The notes beneath the pieces were generated by a model, which searched no databases, was not told the DNA's origin, and saw nothing but the letters and a program-made list of their open reading frames with translations. The translations under genes were made by a program, and so were the position numbers. From the NCBI GenBank assembly GCA_958450365.1, contig CAUEEP010000759.1, positions 692,001-756,000 on the forward strand: 64,000 bases of DNA. The letters are read 5' to 3'. This DNA comes from Mesorhabditis belari. Its lineage: Eukaryota > Nematoda > Chromadorea > Rhabditida > Rhabditidae. Positions 24,010 to 35,168 of this stretch are shown here, piece by piece (the first letter of the stretch is position 1; every line of letters begins with the position of its first letter).

Positions 24010-26666
24010 ATGTCATCAAACGAGAATTCTCAATCGGAAGAGGGAAAAAAGGTTCAAGGTAAGGAATTTTTTCATTTTGGCCACCTAATATTAAGCCTAA
24101 TACTTCTACTTTTTGTTGTGTTGTGTATTTTGCGCATAATCTACCTTGTTCTAAAGTTTGCCTTTAGGAAAATCACCAGCCTTGTCTCCAACAGTTTCTA
24201 TCGCATCAGCGGCTCCATCTCCGTTCCTTCCTCCACTTCTGCCCTCTACCACCATTGCTCATCAAGAGGTTGGCCAAAAATTGTTTGATTTTAGATCTTG
24301 TAGCTATTGTCTGTATGTTTTGAAATAAGCTTTGTAGAGCAAACGAGTAGAGCAAACGGTTGTGTTGTTGTGTTGTTGTGCTTTAGCATGGTAAACAAGA
24401 TTGAGTAATAGACGGTTTCTGCTCTTTTATAGGATCTGTTATTAGGTTTTAGGGTACTTCTTTAGTATCCATAACGATTTTGCAAACTTCAACCCACAAT
24501 TTAAACACTTTTTGGCGATAGATTTGAAAAACTCAACAACTATTAGAAGCTACAAAGCCTAAGCTATCTAATAATGCTTTAAAGTCAAAATTGGACAAGT
24601 TTAAGATAACGAAATCAGTGATCAACGAAATCGAAATAACATAAGTTTGTCAAAATCGTTACTAAAGAAGTACCGCTTTTTTGTTGAGTAGATTAAACAG
24701 CTGATGTGCTTTAGCAAGCTAAACAAGATTAAGCAATAGACCGTCTCTGCTCTTTTATAACATCTATTATTAGGTTTTAGATGGAGAAGCTTTAAAAATT
24801 GAGAACTTACTTTGTTTTCAGGAGCTCCGTCAAATATGGCATTCGACATTGGGCGCCTTTCTCGACGATCCTGCCAACAAACATCTCACCATGAAACTTT
24901 CGTAAGCGCTTGCATTAAGACATCTCAATGCTTTTATTTTAGATTTGGTGCTCTGATTGGAGAATCAATGAGTGGAAATTTTCGACAACCGTTACAAAGG
25001 TAATTTTTTTTCTGAGACGATAACAAAATTATATATTAGAGAGGCTCGCCTAGAGATTTCGTTGTTGCAAACACAAAGTGACAAAGAAAAGGTTTAATTT
25101 TGTCGTGTAAACATTAAAAGCCTTAAGTACACCATTAGTCATTAGTCCGTCATTAGTACTAATCGTCATAGTCATTAGTCCGTCATTAAATTTTAACATT
25201 TCATTGATTTAGGAAGACGAAAAGGATGCCGAGATTGTGGCCAAACAAAAAGCGGAACGTCGTCAGCGAAGACGGGAAAAGAAACAGCGGCAAAGAGGTT
25301 TATTTTTAAAATATTGGTTTTTATTTAAAAAGTTTAGAATTTTATGAGTTTAGAAAGACGAAAAGAAGCTGACTGAAAAGCTATAGATCTTGAATTTTGA
25401 TCTTATGTCAGTTGAGCAATTCCTATTTTAGCCTCCGATCGAAACAGTTGGAGATGGAGCGATCTCTCGACGGCCTCAACTATCTCCACTTCAGCTCTTT
25501 CCAGCACATCATCTGTTCGAGTAATGAAAAAGACTAAAGGTTTAGCTTTGATAGTGAAACTTAAGGATAGGTTTTTATGATTAGAAGCTATTTTTATTGC
25601 ACATTAACTAGCTTTGTTAAACTAATGCTTAAATGATAGCTATACATTCTTTTTTTAGACAAGTCACTCTCTCCTCCTCAATCCTCAATGGCCACGACCT
25701 GTGAATTGCCCACTGGCGAGCAATATTCGGTGGGTGTTTTAAAGCATAGTTACGTTTGAATACATCTTTTACACTGTTCTAATAAACGTTTCTTTAGGTC
25801 CGTTACATGGGAGCTCTTGGTCGAATGGGAGCACTCGGTTTGATTGAAGGATCATCGATTGTGGTCGGGGATTTTAATATATTTTTCTTATCAAAAAGCA
25901 TTCATCTATTGCTCATCGTACCTTTTAGAAGCTTTTATCAATGTAAACTTGTAATTAGATACCGTAAATACTGTAATAGTACCCCACCCCCCTCGGACAG
26001 TCGCGTAGTCGCAAAAGTTTTTTAGTATTTCATTTTTTTCAAAGCGCCTGTACTTTCAAAAAATGTGTCTTTGGTGTCAAAAAATAGCTGAAATTCAGGG
26101 CTATTTTTTGATACCTAAGCGCGCATTGTAGCATAAACCAGTGTCGAGAAAAACTCGTTCAAAGCTAGACTACGCAACACTCCGCACCGTCATTATGGGG
26201 GTGGGGGTACTATTACAGTATTTACGGTAAGTTAATATTCATTAATAAGTGAGTTTAAACTTTTGAAAGGTGTTATTTCTTGTTTAGAACACAGATCCAA
26301 CGATACGCGAACCGGGGGTGACGTCGAGTGAGGATCACACACTTAAAGAGGTACGGTACATTTGATGCTATATTGGTAGCCGAATACTATCAACCGGTAA
26401 ATTTTATACTACATAGCTGGATACTTATAATCATTAAATAAGCATATCATATATTTTTACCTAAATTTGAACTTTAGGTGGCCAGCATTGAGAGGATTTC
26501 TCCGTCACAGTCAGCAGATGTATGAGATTTGAGACTTTTAATACGGATAGAATTGTTAGTTTGGTTTTTAAAGCGTTTCGTTGTGTTTTATCCTTTTATG
26601 GTTGTATTTTAGGCAACGGACCGCTCTCGATCACCGCCTTGTTCTCCAATGAACGACTTGAAATGA
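24010..26666 (+). CDS. Unrecognised 274-residue protein with basic coiled-coil core, 12 exons
   Basis: Exons 24010-24058, 24168-24268, 24822-24901, 24943-24999, 25040-25091, 25213-25297, 25432-25539, 25659-25729, 25798-25860, 26288-26350, 26478-26519, 26613-26666 are consistent in phase throughout. Layout: Ser/Pro-rich N-terminus (SPALSPTVSIASAAPSPFLP); a helical block ELRQIWHSTLGAFLDDPANK, HLTMKLSFGALIGESMSGNF; a charged coiled coil EARLEISLLQTQSDKEKEDE; a highly basic stretch KAERRQRRREKKQRQR (likely nuclear localisation); a Ser/Thr-rich region; YMGALGRMGALGLIEGSS; and a Ser-Pro-rich tail ending SPPCSPMNDLK. The many SP sites suggest proline-directed phosphorylation. A nuclear or RNA/DNA-associated role is only an inference from composition. 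No family recognised. A MITE sits in the intron before exon 10. Confidence 0.78.
25962..26227. mobile_element. Palindromic MITE, TA-flanked, family E
   Basis: Ends CCGTAAATACTGTAATAGTA and the reverse complement, flanked by TA (25960-25961, 26228-26229). The arms contain a CCCCACCCCC/GGGGGTGGGG block next to the ends. Related degenerate sequence occurs at about 39461-39752. Confidence 0.82.
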
Positions 26667-27830
26667 AAGAAAAACTGGTTTTTGTGGTGGAATAAAAGTT
26701 TTTTTTATTCAACTAGTCTAGGTCAAAATTTAAGATTGACCCCGTTACCTTTCTGGTTTTTTTTTGAAACGCTTGCATTTCTCTATAAAATAATCGTATC
26801 ACCGAGAAAAAGAAGTGAAAGTCAATCGTTTCTCTCTTTGTTTTTTCTCTTCGGGAATTTCTTCCCAATCTTTTTTTCTAATTGAAATGTTCATTTCTTT
26901 CGCTTCTTTGATCATTTTCCGGGCCATGCTCCAATTTTCACCCCCAAACGACTCGTTTCATTGAAGTAAGAGCGGAAAGAAAAGCGAAACGATAGACTTT
27001 ATCCGATCAAAGAAAATTTATAGAAGGCTAAGAATGGTGTTTAGAAAAGGGAGACAGTAACTGGGGCAGATAATAAAATTAGAGAAATTGAAAAAGCCAA
27101 ACTTTGTCTGGAATTAAAATGGAAAACACTTTCAAAATCCAGTTCAAAATCCTATCGCTGACTCATAAGCAAAAGCTTTGCCACTATTTTCATTGTTTCA
27201 AAATTCGCAAAAATCTCATCGCCAAAATGTGACTCATTGTTGAAGCATTTGGCTATCAGGTTTGCATATGCAGAAAGCTGGAAAAGTTTTTGTGTGAAAA
27301 ACTGGGATAAAATGGGGAGGGATGGATTGGCGAGATGTGATGGAAGAAGGGGAAACGAGTTCTGTTAGGAAAAAGGAGATGAGAAGATTAGATGGTTTGA
27401 CTGTTCTGTTTAGAGGGAAAGAAAGATGCCTGGGGGATCCGGACAGGGAGGAGAGGTCATCGAGGAGCCACATCCCCACCCCTAACCCCCCAACCCCTTG
27501 AATCGTGGATACACATTTGGATATTCCGAAAACGTTTCTTCTTCCCAGCTCTTCCCAGTCACTAGACTTCTTTTTGAGTACTTTGTGCTCAAAAATTGAA
27601 ACGCACAGCTTCTAGTGCACCAAATCATGATATATTTGGAGGTATCATGATGTTTCTTTCCGTCTTTTCTGCTATTCTTTTGTAGAGGATTTCTGTTGTT
27701 AAGAGTTGTTCTTTTCGGTGTATGAAACTAGAAACTCACAGCTTCTGGAGCACTGGATTATCTATTTGATCTTGAACATCATCCCGTCTTCCTGCTAATT
27801 GTTTTTTTGTACTTTGTGCTTAGAAATTGA
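26667..27830. other. Intergenic region, nothing recognised
   Basis: Poly-T and GA-rich low-complexity sequence, no splice-linked open frames and no repeats of note. Confidence 0.4.
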
Positions 27831-27834
27831 AACA

Positions 27835-28075
27835 GTTTATTCAGTTTATTCAGTTTATTTAGTTTATATTGTTTATATGGTTTATACAGTTTATTCAGTT
27901 CATTCATTTTATACAGTTTATTCAGTTCATTCAGTTTATTCAGTTTATTCAGTTTATACAGTTTATTCAGTTCATTAAGTTTATCCAGTTCATTCAGTTC
28001 ATTCAGTTCATTCCGTTCATCCAGTTTATTCAGTTTATCATTCAGTTTATTCAGTTTATTCAGTTCATTCAGTTA
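27835..28075. repeat. 9-bp minisatellite (TTCAGTTTA / TTCAGTTCA)
   Basis: About 26 copies of TTTATTCAG or TTCATTCAG. An open frame of repeated IQF residues simply reflects the 9-bp period. Confidence 0.93.
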
Positions 28076-28201
28076 AAAGTTCAGTGCACATTTTGCACAC
28101 ACAACTTTTCACGTGTTAATCCCTCTTCTAATCTTTTAAACTCAAAAAAAAGAGTAGCAGGAATTTTCGATCTATAACCATTTTCGATCTATAAAATTAT
28201 C

Positions 28202-28438
28202 GGGGTAGGCTAGTTTTCGCAACTTTTATTTTGCGCAATAGGGTCATTTGCGCAACTGGGTCGTTTGCGCAACACGCCAGAACTTTCTTCTAAATCGGTC
28301 AATCTTTATGATTTTGGTTTCATTTTGTTGCACTTATTGAGATCTACAAAATGAGACCAAAATCATAAAGATTGACCCACTTAGAAAAAAAAGTTATAGC
28401 GAGTTGCGCAAAAAAAATTGCGGAAATTAGCCTACCCC
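28202..28438. mobile_element. hAT-like fold-back MITE, family B copy 1
   Basis: Ends GGGGTAGGCTA and TAGCCTACCCC. The internal inverted block is TCTTTATGATTTTGGTTTC against its complement. Flanks AAATTATC (28194-28201) and AAATTATT (28439-28446) are an 8-bp duplication with one mismatch. Other copies at 35538-35859 and 48195-48459. Confidence 0.87.
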
Positions 28439-28604
28439 AAATTATTGCTTCAATTCCATAGCTAGAATACGAATTGGTGAAAAAGTTTTTCATATTCCGG
28501 CTCTATTATGTCATTTTCCGGGCATTTCCGTCACAATACGCTTTACGGAACAGGTTTCGTCTTGAAAATGCACAAAATTTGTTCAGCAGGTTGAGAGAAT
28601 TGTT

Positions 28605-28800
28605 AGTGTTTTGTTGCTGTTGTTGCTGCTGTTGTTGCTGTCGTTGTTGTTGCTGTTGTTGTTGTTGCTATTGCTGTTGCTGCTGTTTATGGCTGCTGTT
28701 GTTGCTGTTGCTGCTGTTGTTGCTGTCGTTGTTGTTGCTGTTGTTGCTGTTGTCGTTTTGTCGTTTTGTGTTTGTCTTTTTGTTGTTTCGTTGTTTTGTG
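28605..28800. repeat. TTG/CTG/TCG trinucleotide tract
   Basis: Imperfect triplet repeats, reading as poly-Cys or poly-Leu on the plus strand and poly-Gln on the minus strand. No flanking coding context was found, so it is treated as a simple repeat. Confidence 0.85.
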
Positions 28801-29244
28801 TTTGTTTTTCATCCTTGCCAAGTTATGCAGAGAGCAAAAGAAAGCAATATGCAGAGATTTGTACGCTGAGAGTTGTTGAAACATGAAATTTTTCACTAAT
28901 TCCCCTTTTTTTTTGTTTAAAAAGAGACTGTTCTCAAGTCTACAAAAGAGATCTGGCGAAAGGAAGAATGAAAAGAAGAGAAGAGAAAAGAAAAGAAGAG
29001 GGAAGAGAAAAGGAAAGAATGACCCCGATTAGAAAAGAAAAGAAAAGAGAAAATCCATCTTTTGTCAAAAAAAGGAAAACTGAAACCATTTCGAAAGTGG
29101 CTTTCTTTCTTTCTTGTTTGTTGGTGATGATTTGAAACTTTGAAACTTTGAAACAATCTTTCTCTGGGCCTTGTATCATTTATTTGCAAGAGTACCATAA
29201 AAAAAGCTTTAATTTTTACAAGAATCAGTGCTTAAATCTAACTA

Positions 29245-29533
29245 CCGTATTTCTTCGAATAGAAGACCGGGTAAAGAGTATCATCGCGTACTCCTGCGTA
29301 ACAGCCCTTTTTAAAATTTCTTTTCTGCATAAAAGCTTTCAATGAAGTGCTATAGGGCTGGAAAATGACTCAAAAATAGTCATTTTCCAAAATATGAGCT
29401 ATTTTTGAGCCATTTTCCAGCTCTATAGCACTTGATTGAAAGCTTTTATGCAGAAAAGAAATTTTAAAAAGGGCTGCTACGCAGGAGTACGCGATGATAC
29501 TCTTTATCCGGTCTTCTATTCGAAGAAATACGG
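29245..29533. mobile_element. Palindromic MITE, TA-flanked, family C copy 2
   Basis: Same ends and arms as the copy at 8695-8977 (CCGTATTTCTTCGAATAG), with TA at 29243-29244 and 29534-29535. The central loop differs (AGTCATTTTCCAAAATATGA), where copy 1 has a shorter spacer. Confidence 0.88.
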
Positions 29534-29789
29534 TATAAGTGTAAGTTTCGTAGATTTCTCTTGATTAAAGTATTTTCTAAAGATCTTCTTGAAAAGTGCT
29601 TGAAAGTTATCTTTTTTTTTAAAAGTTTAAGTTGATGAGTGCCTTGATTATCTTTGGATTAGTTTAAATCTTTGATTATCTTTGATTATCTTTGGATTAG
29701 TTTAAAACAAGACTCAATTTGATATTTCGAATCTCAAAAGACATTGAGATTACGGTAGTTTCTTTAGAAAATTCGTTAAAAGATTAACA

Positions 29790-30185
29790 TTGAGATTACA
29801 GTAGTTACAATAGCTTTACAGTAGTTAAGATAGCTTTACAATGGTTACAGTAGCTTTACAATGGTTACAATAGCTTTACAATGGTTACAATAGCTTTACA
29901 GTGGTTGCAATAGTTTTGCAGTTGTCACAATGGCTTTACAGTGGTTACAATAGTTTTACAATGGTTACAATAGCTTTACAGTAGTTAAGATAGCTTTACA
30001 GTAGTTACAATAGCTTTACAATAGCTTTGCAGTAGTTACAATAGTTTTACAGTAGTTACAGCAGTTACATTAGCTTTACAATAGTTACAATGGCTTTACA
30101 GTGGTTAAAATAGCTTTACAGTAGTTACAATAGCTTTACAGTAGTTACAATAGCTTTACAGGTACAATAGCTTTACAGTAGTCAA
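29790..30185. repeat. About 20-bp minisatellite (GTTACAATAGCTTTACAGTA)
   Basis: About 19 copies of GTTACAATAGCTTTACAGTA with point variants (GTGG, ATGG, TTTTACA). Intergenic. Confidence 0.93.
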
Positions 30186-30395
30186 AGGATCAAATTCTTT
30201 GTGTTTCTAAGTCGCTTTTGTCGAAAAAACTTTAAATTAAGCACTTTTCAAATTGGTTGACAAAAGAAAGACTTTAGAAATGCACTTTTGTGTTAATTTA
30301 ATGTACTATTATTCGTTATTTGCTCTTTCCCAATACTGCAATTCTTTTCCTTTCTAAACTAGACTCTAAACTTACTAGCCTTTCTATAAACTAAA

Positions 30396-30950
30396 CTATA
30401 AGCTAAACTTTCTATAATCTAAACTTTCTACTAACTTCCTTCTCACTTTCCCTAAGCATCTACTAAATGAAAAAAAAGGTGTCAATTCATTTCCCACTAA
30501 TGCTATTTTGGAGAAAGATTTGTAGTGCAAGAGAGATCGAATGGGAGAAAGAATGGACTCGATCCATCCCAGGGTATCGTCTCGAGAAATCAGTCCATCT
30601 ACACACTCGTTCATCAGGTCAAGGCCCCGCTCAGTCTCTGGATTCACCGGGTATCTCCATCCATCCCGAAGGAGACTGTCTTTTAGTGAATGTCCAGATA
30701 TCTTTCCTCTATTTCGTCGACTCTTTTGTCTTTCGTGATTTTCTTGAAACCTTTCTAAAGACATTCTCTCATCCACAAAGGAGATGGGACAACTTGGGAT
30801 TGACATTACCTTGCTGTGATCGACATAGCCATTACCAAGGCTAGCACAGCTATTACCAAGGCTAGCACAGCCATTCCCGAAAACTGTTCTTCTAAGCTCA
30901 ACAACCAGATCTAGATGTCTTTCTCCTGTTTGTACTGTTGCTCTAATCAC
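30396..30950 (-). CDS. Long isolated open frame, possible gene fragment
   Basis: A 184-codon frame without stops, unusual for AT-rich non-coding DNA. It is mixed in composition, with stretches such as SLKDSLLRDGWRYPVNPETE, RGLDLMNECVDGLISRDDTL and GWIESILSPIRSLL. A short internal duplication (GNGCASLGNSCASLGNG) lies near the start. No splice partners, start context or family were recognised, and the plus strand over 30467-30844 is also open in another frame. It could be an exon, a UTR of an antisense transcript or chance. Confidence 0.3.
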   Translation of the reverse strand: MIRATVQTGERHLDLVVELRRTVFGNGCASLGNSCASLGNGYVDHSKVMSIPSCPISFVDERMSLERFQENHERQKSRRNRGKISGHSLKDSLLRDGWRYPVNPETERGLDLMNECVDGLISRDDTLGWIESILSPIRSLLHYKSFSKIALVGNELTPFFSFSRCLGKVRRKLVESLDYRKFSL

Positions 30951-31624
30951 TTTATACTGGTTCTCAGCTCTTAGACTTGCTTTAGGCCACTGGCCAGTAC
31001 CGATCCGTTAAGATTGCCGTTAAGCTAAGTCTATCCTTATCTCGAGTCTAGATTAACCCTAGTTAACCCTAGTTTTTACGTTAATTAACAGCACCGGCAT
31101 TGCGGAGACTTTAACGATACCAGTCCCGTTCTCCCAAGACCCAGCTCCCAAGACCCAGCTTCTACAAGTTCTGTTCTTTGTTCTTTTCATTATCCAATCT
31201 TCTATTGGCTGCAGTTCCTATCCTCATAGGCTACAGTTCCTAAGTCTCACCAAAGTATCAAATTCCGAGTCCACTGTCTAAACTGTCCACACCCCCTCGT
31301 TGTTCTCCTCTCTTCTGATATCTCATTCGACCATCTCGATCTCCACCCAATCTCCCCCACTAAAAGACAGCCATTTTGAGGCCGTGCCACCCGGCGATTC
31401 TCCTTTTTACCTCTTTCTCCTCTTGATTCCGAAAGCGATCACCCCAAATCTCGATCAGGATTCCTTTTTCGTCTTTGACTTTTTTTCATTACAGATTTTC
31501 TATCACTTTTACCATTTTGTACCCCTTTCACGGCTTTTTCCAAATCTATTGATCAACTTTTTCTTTAATTTCAATCATAATTAGAAACTTTCTTTGGTGT
31601 TAAAGGTGTTTAAATTGAAATATT

Positions 31625-32132
31625 TGAGCTAGTTGAGCTAATTGAGCTAACTGAGCTAATTGAGCTAGTTGAGCTAATTGAGCTAACTGAGCTAATTGAG
31701 CTAGTTGAGCTAATTGAGCTAGTTGAGCTAGTTGAGCTAGTTGAGCTAACTGAGCTAATTGAGCTAATTGAGCTAATTGAGCTAATTGAGCTAGTTGAGC
31801 TAGTTGAGCTAGTTGAGCTAATTGAGCTAACTGAGCTAATTGAGCTAGTTGAGCTAGTTGAGCTAGTTGAGCTAATTGAGCTAACTGAGCTAATTGAGCT
31901 AGTTGAGCTAATTGAGCTAGTTGAGCTAGTTGAGCTAGTTGAGCTAGTTGAGCTAATTGAGCTAGTTGAGCTAGTTGAGCTAGTTGAGCTAGTTGAGCTA
32001 ATTGAGCTAGTTGAGCTAGTTGAGCTAGTTGAGCTAGTTGAGCTAATTGAGCTAGTTGAGCTAGTTGAGCTAGTTGAGCTAGTTGAGCTAATTGAGCTAA
32101 CTGAGCTAATTGAGCTAGTTGAGCTAACTGAG
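31625..32132. repeat. 9-bp minisatellite GAGCTA(GTT/ATT/ACT), about 56 copies
   Basis: Every unit is GAGCTAGTT, GAGCTAATT or GAGCTAACT, with no indels. On the minus strand the array lies in an open frame from 32178 to 31600 that reads (Ala-Gln-Leu)n, starting MTKPKISNAMPLNKQ and ending IFQFKHL. All three unit variants are synonymous in that frame. The plus strand is also open as Glu-Leu-(Val/Ile/Thr). No exon structure supports translation. Confidence 0.93.
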
Positions 32133-32451
32133 CTTGCTTGTTTAAAGGCATTGCATTTGAAATCTTCGGTTTAGTCATTAGTCATAGTCATATATTCTTT
32201 TAAAACTCTACATTTTAGTCACTAAAGTGGAATATTTTGAAAAGAAAGTGCTTTCTAGAGTCGAAAAGTGCTAATTGTATGTTAAAATTGTTCAAAATAA
32301 CCAATTTTTTTGTTAAAAATCAAAAAACTAAAGCAGTTTTCGAGCTTCTTTCTCAAGAAAACTTTGAAACTCATTACTATTAAATCAATGATTTTTCGAA
32401 AACAAAAAAAAAGAACCGCAACAGAACCGAATTTTAGCAAAAAGAAAAACA

Positions 32452-33136
32452 AATGAAAAAAAAAAAGAGAACTTTAGCATTATCTCGCGTAATTTGTGTC
32501 TTTCTTTATGTAATAATGTAAATAAATCCCTTCTACATCTATAAAGTCATAATAAATCCCTTCTTTTGACAGTCAATTCCATTTTTTTTGTTTGTTTAAC
32601 AAAGTTGGAATTGTGGCTGACTGGTTAAGTGTCTTTTATCTTAATCGGAAGGTCGAGGGTTCGAACCCCACATGCGACATGGTCACCCCCTTCGGATTTC
32701 CTTTCCCTTCGGGTTGAGAGGTTTTCTGGAGGGCAGTCTGGTGGTTGTGGCCCCAGTTCTTTAAAGTGACAAGCCACTCCTTCATCGTCATCTTCCCCTC
32801 ACCACCAAAAAAGCTATTTAGTTCCCCATTGAGCTTAGGGTTAGGGAGCCGTCTGTCATGACGTGGGTTAAGTTAAGATATAGCCTAGTATTGTGTGTGT
32901 CGTTGTATTGTGATTCATATATTTCGTGTATGCGATAAATTCACCACTGGTAGCCCCAGTCGGTATTTTTTTAAATGAAACAAAAAAAGAGAACTTTAGC
33001 ATTATCTCGCGTAATTTGTGTCTTTCTTTATGTAATAATGTAAATAAATCCCTTCTACATTTATACAGTCAAAATAAATCCCTTCTTTTGACAGTCAATT
33101 CCATTTTTTTTTGTTTGTTTAACAAAGTTGGAATTG
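32452..33136. repeat. About 160-bp direct repeats flanking a tRNA-like insert
   Basis: The repeat at 32452-32613 (with CTTTAGCATTATCTCGCGTA and GACAGTCAATTCC) recurs at 32974-33136 with few differences. Between them are about 360 bp that begin with a tRNA-like head (32604-32678) and continue into a GC-richer body (TGGTGGTTGTGGCCCCAGTT). This looks like a tRNA-derived element flanked by a long duplication, or a terminal-repeat element in miniature. Mechanism not resolved. Confidence 0.75.
32604..32678 (+). other. tRNA-like sequence (SINE head or pseudo-tRNA)
   Basis: A-box region TGGCTGACTGGTTAAGTG and B-box GGTTCGAACCCC. The T stem (GAGGG/CCCAC) and acceptor (GTTGGAA/ATGCGAC) each have mismatches, and the anticodon loop is enlarged. 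There is no terminator directly after the end. Confidence 0.5.
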
Positions 33137-33384
33137 AAATAAATTGAAATAAATTGAAATAAATTGAAATTTATTAATTTGCCGAGAGTTGTTTGGCTTG
33201 AAACTGATATTTTGAAGTTTTCTAAAATGTGTCCTTCTTTCTACCGTAATCTTGTCTTTTTTTATCCAATTTTTTTTTCTATTTCTATGAAGGCTCAGAA
33301 GAGGATATTAAAAGATTCAAAAAAATGAATAGATTAGATAAAAATTCGAGGTAAGATTAAGGATAGAAAGAGAAAGGACACATT

Positions 33385-33760
33385 TTAGAGCTTACAACTT
33401 AGTTTTAGAGTTTACTGCTTAGTTTTAGAGTTTACTGCTTAGCTTTAGAGTTTATTGCTTAGCTTTAGAGTTTATTGCTTAGTTTTAGAGTTTACTGCTT
33501 AGTTTTAAAGCTTACTGCTTAATTTTAGAGTTTACTGCTTAGTTTTAGAGTTTACTGCTTAGCTTTAGAGTTTACTGCTTAGCTTTAGAGTTTACTGCTT
33601 AGCTTTAGAGTTTTTTGCTTAGCTTTAGAGTTTATTGCTTAGTTTTAGAGTTTACTGCTTAGTTTTAAAGCTTACTGCTTAATTTTAGAGCTTACTGCTT
33701 AATTTTAAAGCTTACTGCTTAATTTTAGAGCTTACAACTTAGCTTTACAGCTTACAAATG
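33385..33760. repeat. 20-bp minisatellite (CTTAGTTTTAGAGTTTACTG)
   Basis: About 19 copies with transitions (GCTTTAGAG, TTTATTG, AAAGCTTACTG). Very regular 20-bp period. Confidence 0.95.
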
Positions 33761-34204
33761 GTACTACTACTTTAGCTACTTAGCTACTAACTACTTTAGC
33801 TATTAGTTTAGCTTAAAGTAAAGCTCCAATTCTTCTGACCAATTGCAACAAGTTGAATGTGAGTAGTTGAACGAATAGGACAAATATGGGGGAAAGAGAA
33901 TCGCCCCTTTATTTCCCCTCCAGTAGTTTTTCTTTCTGTTCTTTAGTTGTGTCATTGAGCCGGACTTTTTCTCAGCTCTAGGATTGAAAGAATACCGGTC
34001 ATCTCACAAAAAGAAAAGAAACGAGAAAAGAAGCTTTCTACACATAAAAAAAATGAGATTCAGCCATAAGCCTTGGGTTTTCGTTTTTATTTTTCCCAAC
34101 TTTTTTTATCCTTCGATTTGTACAAGCTTGTCTTTTTTTTATTTTAAAGCAAATTTTGTCAATATTCATTTCATTTAGAACTTGATATTGTATTTTTGTT
34201 TTAA

Positions 34205-34480
34205 AGTTCTTGATGTTTAAAGATGTTTAAAGAGATGTTTAGAGATGTTTAAAGATGATGTTTAAAGGTGTTTAGAGGTGTTTAAAGATGTTTAAAGATG
34301 TTTAAAGATGTTTATAGATGTTTAAAGATGATGTTTAAAGATGTTTAAAGGTGTTTAAAGATGTTTAGAGATGTTTAGAGATGTTTAAAGATGATGTTTA
34401 AAGGTGTTTAAAGGTGTTTAAAGATGTTTAAAGATGTTCAAAGTTCTTTTTAAAGATGTTTAAAGGTGTTTAAAGATGTA
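34205..34480. repeat. 10/11-bp minisatellite (GATGTTTAAA)
   Basis: About 25 copies of GATGTTTAAA with GGTGTTTAAA and GATGTTTAGA variants and occasional extra GAT. Confidence 0.93.
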
Positions 34481-34534
34481 TTTCAAAGTTTGTACTAAAG
34501 ATAAATGCATATTTAATCGTATTTAGTGAGCTTC

Positions 34535-34602
34535 ACTATGGGGAGTCGAACCCGAGAGCTGTGGGCTGTAGACAAGCGTGCTCTTGACTGCGCTATGGGG
34601 AC
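34535..34602 (-). other. tRNA-like sequence, minus strand
   Basis: The minus strand begins GTCCCCATAGCGCAGTCAAG with a good D-arm (GCGC...GAGC) and later has GGGTTCGACTCCC (B-box and T arm). The anticodon stem (GCTTG/CCCAC) does not pair, so it is probably a decayed tRNA or tRNA-derived repeat. Confidence 0.5.
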
Positions 34603-35084
34603 AAAACTCCCTGTTGAGCTATAAATGAAGTCAAAACTATAGTAAACTATCGTAGCAGTCATTTTAAACAAATTTTAGCAAAGCAAGCAAGCAAACAATA
34701 CAATTTAAAAAGTTTCAATTTTGTCAAATAGCTTAAATAATAGCTATTTTTTAAAATTTTGATATTTGTCGAGAAAAATGATGCAATTTTGATTTAAATT
34801 TGATATTTAAAAGCTTTTATTGCTCATTATTTTCTTATTTCTTATTTCTGATTTCCCTTTATTCTCATTTTTATTTATTTTACCTTCAAATTCCAAGTAA
34901 GAAGCTTGAATTCTAAGTTTTTGCCAAATTTTTGCCATTCAATCCGGTTTAGAGATAATTTTTTATTTAAAACTTGTTCATTCATAAACTCTCTTTTGAA
35001 CTATTCGTTCATAACAGTTTTCTTTCCGTAAATTGAATAAGAAAGTAAAATGAAAGTAAAGAAAGCAAGATGGAAAAGAAAGAT

Positions 35085-35168
35085 TTCCGAAGAGGGGATC
35101 GAACCCTCGACCTTCCCTCTCGACCCCCGCCTTAAAGGCCGTTGCTCTAACCACTGAGCTATTCGTTA
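35085..35168 (-). tRNA. tRNA-like gene with long variable region, possibly class II
   Basis: Best tRNA candidate in the window. The minus strand has D-arm GCTCAGTGGTTAGAGC, a perfect 5-bp T arm (GAGGG TTCGATC CCCTC) and an acceptor TAACGAA/TTCGGAA with five of seven pairs. There is an extended variable region (about 15 nt, GTCGAGAGGGAAGG). The anticodon arm around GGCCTTTAAGGC pairs ambiguously; a loop of CTTTAAG or TTTAAGG would give UUA or UAA. It may be a Leu/Ser-type class II tRNA, a nematode-specific variant, or a pseudogene. Confidence 0.45.

Noticed and set aside
28605..28886. Cys-rich or Leu-rich open frames and poly-Gln on the minus strand
   Set aside because: Produced by a TTG/CTG triplet repeat with no splice context, start evidence or conserved flanks.
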